NCBI GenBank assembly: GCA_951230915.1
Contig: OX579635.1
Coordinates: 33,046,001 to 33,110,000 of the forward strand
Source of the DNA: Antitrichia curtipendula
Taxonomy: Eukaryota > Streptophyta > Bryopsida > Hypnales > Leucodontaceae
Length of the DNA: 64,000 bases
Direction: 5' to 3'
Below, in pieces: positions 60,796 to 64,000 of this stretch. Positions within the stretch are counted from its first letter, which is position 1. Each line of letters starts with the position of its first letter. The translations under genes and the position numbers were made by a program. The notes beneath the pieces are model-generated. The model had not been told where the DNA came from. It did not search any database and worked only from the letters and a program-made list of their open reading frames with translations.

Positions 60796-61274
60796 CACTT
60801 ATGGATTGATGGATTTTAATGTTTAATCATGAGGATGTCAAACCTAAGAAAGTGATTTGAAGTCTTTCAATCCTCTTTTTAGATCTCAAATTAAAAAAAT
60901 TGGTCACCAAAAAAAATGAGGTTAAAGGGCATAACATGTATAACTCCAATCAATTTATGGCTTCTCAAAATCTTTTCTATAAATTTTTAAATGAAATTCT
61001 AATGTAATTTTGTCTCCATGATTTAGTGTATTTGAGGCTCATTTCGAAGAGCCCTCAACACTACAAAATCAAGACTTGCATTGGACACCCTTGCACAAAA
61101 TCTTGAATAGAAAAATCATATTCATTTATTTTCAAAATTGGATTTTTGATGCTAAACTAGACTTCAAATTCAATTTTTCAAAAATATAGACTACTAAAAA
61201 TAATAACTTGATTAAGTTTATTTAACTTCAAAGTATTGTCAACACCAAAATTTGATGCCATGGGCATTCAAGGG

Positions 61275-61983
61275 TTGGAGAATAGAGTCTATAACTATGT
61301 TAACAACCATAATATTCCTTGCTTTTTATACCACTAAGTATAAGTGGGAATTGTTTTATTTTATTTTTTAGAAATGGAACTGAATATCTTCTACTCCGCA
61401 TTAGTCATAAATTTGTTTATTGTTTGCAAAAATTTGAAAATATTATGACTTTTTCAAGTAAGAGTGAAGAAAATTCATTAAAAATATAATATAGGCTTGA
61501 AAATTGTGAAAATTATACCATAAGAATATATTATAGTTTGGAACGTTATGTCATCCAAAATTTTGTATCATTCTATAATTAGAATTTTAGTATACTGTGG
61601 TTATAGATTCAAAGTTCAAATAGCCATAAATAGTTTACTTTTATTAATTTTTCAAAATTTCAAGTTAGAATAAAAAAACAGATTTTAATCAAATTCATCT
61701 GATTAGGAGAATAAAATTCAAATAATATTGTTTTTATTTTGAGCAAGGAGGTACAAGTTAGAAAAATACACTGAAAAAAACATCTTTCATAATCTATTTT
61801 TTTACCATTGTCTTTCAATAACACCTCAATGAGGGAATTGCAATCAACCTATGAAGCAAACACATTAAAAGTATTTAAAAAAATTGGACTAAAATAATAC
61901 AGTTTATCATCATATTTTATTCACTTGAAAGTTGAAATCATCCAAAGTGCCACTTTGTGACTAAATGGTTCTTAATGGGTTAA
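61275..61983 (+). mobile_element. TTAA element, family E (about 709 bp)
   Basis: The right end TGGTTCTTAATGGGTTAA is clear. The left end appears to share the mutated site TTGG (61275-61278) with the preceding family C element. The interior resembles 28136-28878 ('gaaatggaactgaa', 'attctataattagaat'). Confidence 0.6.
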
Positions 61984-63689
61984 GTGAGGGTTTATGTGAT
62001 TACATTCATACACAACACATATTGCTAAGTAGTTGACTAGTCAAATTTACTTTAGCAATTATTTGTGAATTCCATTGGATTTAACGTCGTCTTGGCACAA
62101 CTTTTTATTGGAAACAAAAAATTAATGTCCCCATTAATGTATCAAGACCTAAATGATCATACATGATATTTTATTGATCAATTCTATTTTTAATAAGTAA
62201 CCAAAAATTGATACTCTTACACTAGTAGAAAAGAGGTCTCAGAGCACCAAGCTCATAGAGAGTTTGATTCCATCAACCCATTTGCACAAAGAGAGAAAAA
62301 AACCCTTCAAGGTCCACTCTAAGTAGTTGCGTACTTGGAGAGTCTACGTTAGGCTCCAAAAAGTTGCTTCAAGTGACTCTTAGACTATATGTACCATCAT
62401 CTTCAGGAGGAAGAATTATACTAAGTAAGTAATTTTTTTGTAGAAGCGAAGGAGCCCATTTGCACTTGTAGATCAAATTAGAAAACTGAAAATTATTTTG
62501 GCATACAATAATTGAATAAAGAATGTAAGAAACCCAGATGCATCAAGTTTTCTGGTTATGATCGAGAGGGAAAGGTTGACTTGAGTTTGACCCTCCAGTG
62601 AACAAAAAATTCAATCTTGAAAGTTCTTGATTCAAGAAGACATCCTAATTAGTCACTGTGTTATAACTTACTCAAGCATCCTGGCTTTTATTTAGTCCAT
62701 TTTTTTGGACTAAATAACATGACATAGTTTTGGATGTAACTTGGTGACTGGAAGGAATACTCATGCTTGCTTAGGCAAGGCAATCCATGTGTTATCTACA
62801 TGAACAATGTGTTCATTCTTTAGAATGTTGATCTGATAATAGAAATTTAGTGTGAACATAAGGTTTCTATTTGGTGATGCAGGCAGCAGAAGCAATAGGT
62901 TTGCACTTACAACAAAAATGTGAGGTTCATGGTGCGACCAATCTTAAATTGACCAGGAACTACAAAGCTACATATAACAATGACAAAAACAATAACAATG
63001 ACAAAAGTGAAGAGGAAACAATCTGAATTCTCTTCTAACCCTTCAGAAATTGTAGAATCATGTGCCTCAATCACCAAAACAGATTCATGTTGACACAAAA
63101 TCCCTTGGGAGTTCACTTTGCTGTGATCATAATATTCATCAGTTGCACCACTAAGTCTCAACTTTACTCATGCAAATTGTTCATGGTTTTGAACTTTTGC
63201 ATCCAACTAAGGTGGGCACCCCCAAAACCATCACTTTTTGCTACTGTATCTAGTTATTATGGTAGAAATTTTAATATTTTCTTGTTGACAAATGAAAGGG
63301 GGTTCCAACGCACCAAAGAATGTGACACTTGGGATACCATATGCAAAACTTCCGAAGGGTAAATTTTTTTTGGTAAAAGTTATGAAATCATTCCTTTCAC
63401 ATAGGTACATACTGATTTGGGAGATGTACACATAGTGGTCATGACAATTTTAGGTCAGTGGCACATTTGGGAGTACCCACTTTGGAGCAGTTGGGCAAAT
63501 GGTGTACCTTCTAGAAGAATTATCTAGTTTTAAGACAAGATCAGGCATCCCTTCACATCCCCAATACCTATCATGGCAATCAGAGTATGTCATCGTATAA
63601 CTTAGTATTAAAAACAACTCACGTGTATTTTCTCATTACCGACATGACAATTTGTAATTTTTGAAGTGATGACCCAATCATCTAAGCTA
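61984..63689. other. AT-rich intergenic DNA
   Basis: No gene, array or terminal repeats were identified. Confidence 0.5.
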
Positions 63690-63877
63690 CACTGAATACG
63701 GGTTTTAAGGGGACCCATACTTATTAATCAACATTACACACTATATAAATATCTATCTTTGCTCTACGTCAATAGTTATTGAAGTATCTAAGGGTTGTAC
63801 ATCATGTTTCAAACATCTACAATTTTTCACAATTATTTGCTTTAATTTTTTGGTCTTCTTAATACCCCTATTCAGTG
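63690..63877. mobile_element. TA-flanked element, uninterrupted copy (188 bp)
   Basis: Ends CACTGAATACGGG and CCCCTATTCAGTG, flanked by TA on both sides. Homologous to 37890-38285 but with a single TTAA where that copy carries the family F MITE. Confidence 0.85.
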
Positions 63878-64000
63878 TAGACAAGCCTATCAACACCCTA
63901 ATTTGCAATCTTGGGACCAACTCCAAGAGGGACACATATTTTCAGAGGTGTGTGCTTATTTCACGGATCAAACCCAAATGGAAATATAATTTTTTGATTA

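Larger units (their letters stand above)
59930..61278 (-). mobile_element. TTAA element, family C (reverse), carrying a nested fold-back element
   Basis: Left end TTAACCCCTAAATGCACAAA; right end GGGCATTCAAGGGTTGG, with the last site mutated from TTAA to TTGG. The body is the reverse complement of 38578-39642 and 56632-57283. Without the nested copy (60031-60721) about 658 bp remain. An (AT) microsatellite lies at about 60764-60794. Confidence 0.82.

Noticed and set aside
1..64000. LTR retrotransposons, tRNA or rRNA genes, CRISPR arrays, virus-derived genes
   Set aside because: No gag/pol or reverse transcriptase motifs, no cloverleaf with a convincing T-loop, no spaced direct-repeat arrays and no viral domain were seen by eye; weak relics cannot be excluded without a search.

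Overview
The window looks like nuclear DNA of a land plant. It has spliced genes with GT-AG introns, an F-box/kelch-type gene, long AT-rich intergenic DNA and many small non-autonomous DNA transposons. The low gene density (three supportable genes in 64 kb) suggests a medium to large genome. I cannot name the species. A non-seed plant is possible, because the transposon complement, rich in TTAA-specific piggyBac-type elements, is unlike that of familiar angiosperms; this is inference only.

Layout. 1-6318: AT-rich intergenic DNA with a 200-N gap, three copies of a hAT-type MITE and a segmental tandem duplication. 6319-11761: a complete but dead piggyBac element with matching TTAA ends and a broken transposase on the minus strand. 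11762-16978: intergenic DNA with a fold-back repeat and small TTAA elements. 16979-18864: a second GC-richer TTAA element with related ends, carrying a CACTA-like MITE. 23062-24776 (minus): a two-exon gene for a one-pass membrane protein of unknown function. 26885-39642: a dense field of TTAA elements, nested up to three deep, plus a MULE-type MITE with a 9-bp target duplication. 39900-49200: mostly unannotatable, with GC-richer islands near 43, 46-47 and 48 kb. 49383-52117 (plus): a four-exon gene ending in a trypsin-fold domain that appears catalytically dead. 53258-57290: more TTAA elements, one inserted inside the terminal repeat of another. 58280-59577 (plus): an F-box/kelch-type gene with an apparent GC-AG intron. 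59930-61983: further nested TTAA elements. 63690-63877: a TA-flanked element that is a near-empty-site paralogue of the nested locus at 38 kb.

The unifying structure is a large set of elements that begin TTAACCCC(T/A)... and end ...GGGGTTAA. About 20 copies fall into at least seven internal-sequence families, interrupt each other at TTAA, and sit close to both genes in the right half. The piggyBac transposase pseudogene at 7.5-10.7 kb has the same type of ends, so that clade is the natural candidate for the source of mobilisation. The three host genes show no functional link to one another.
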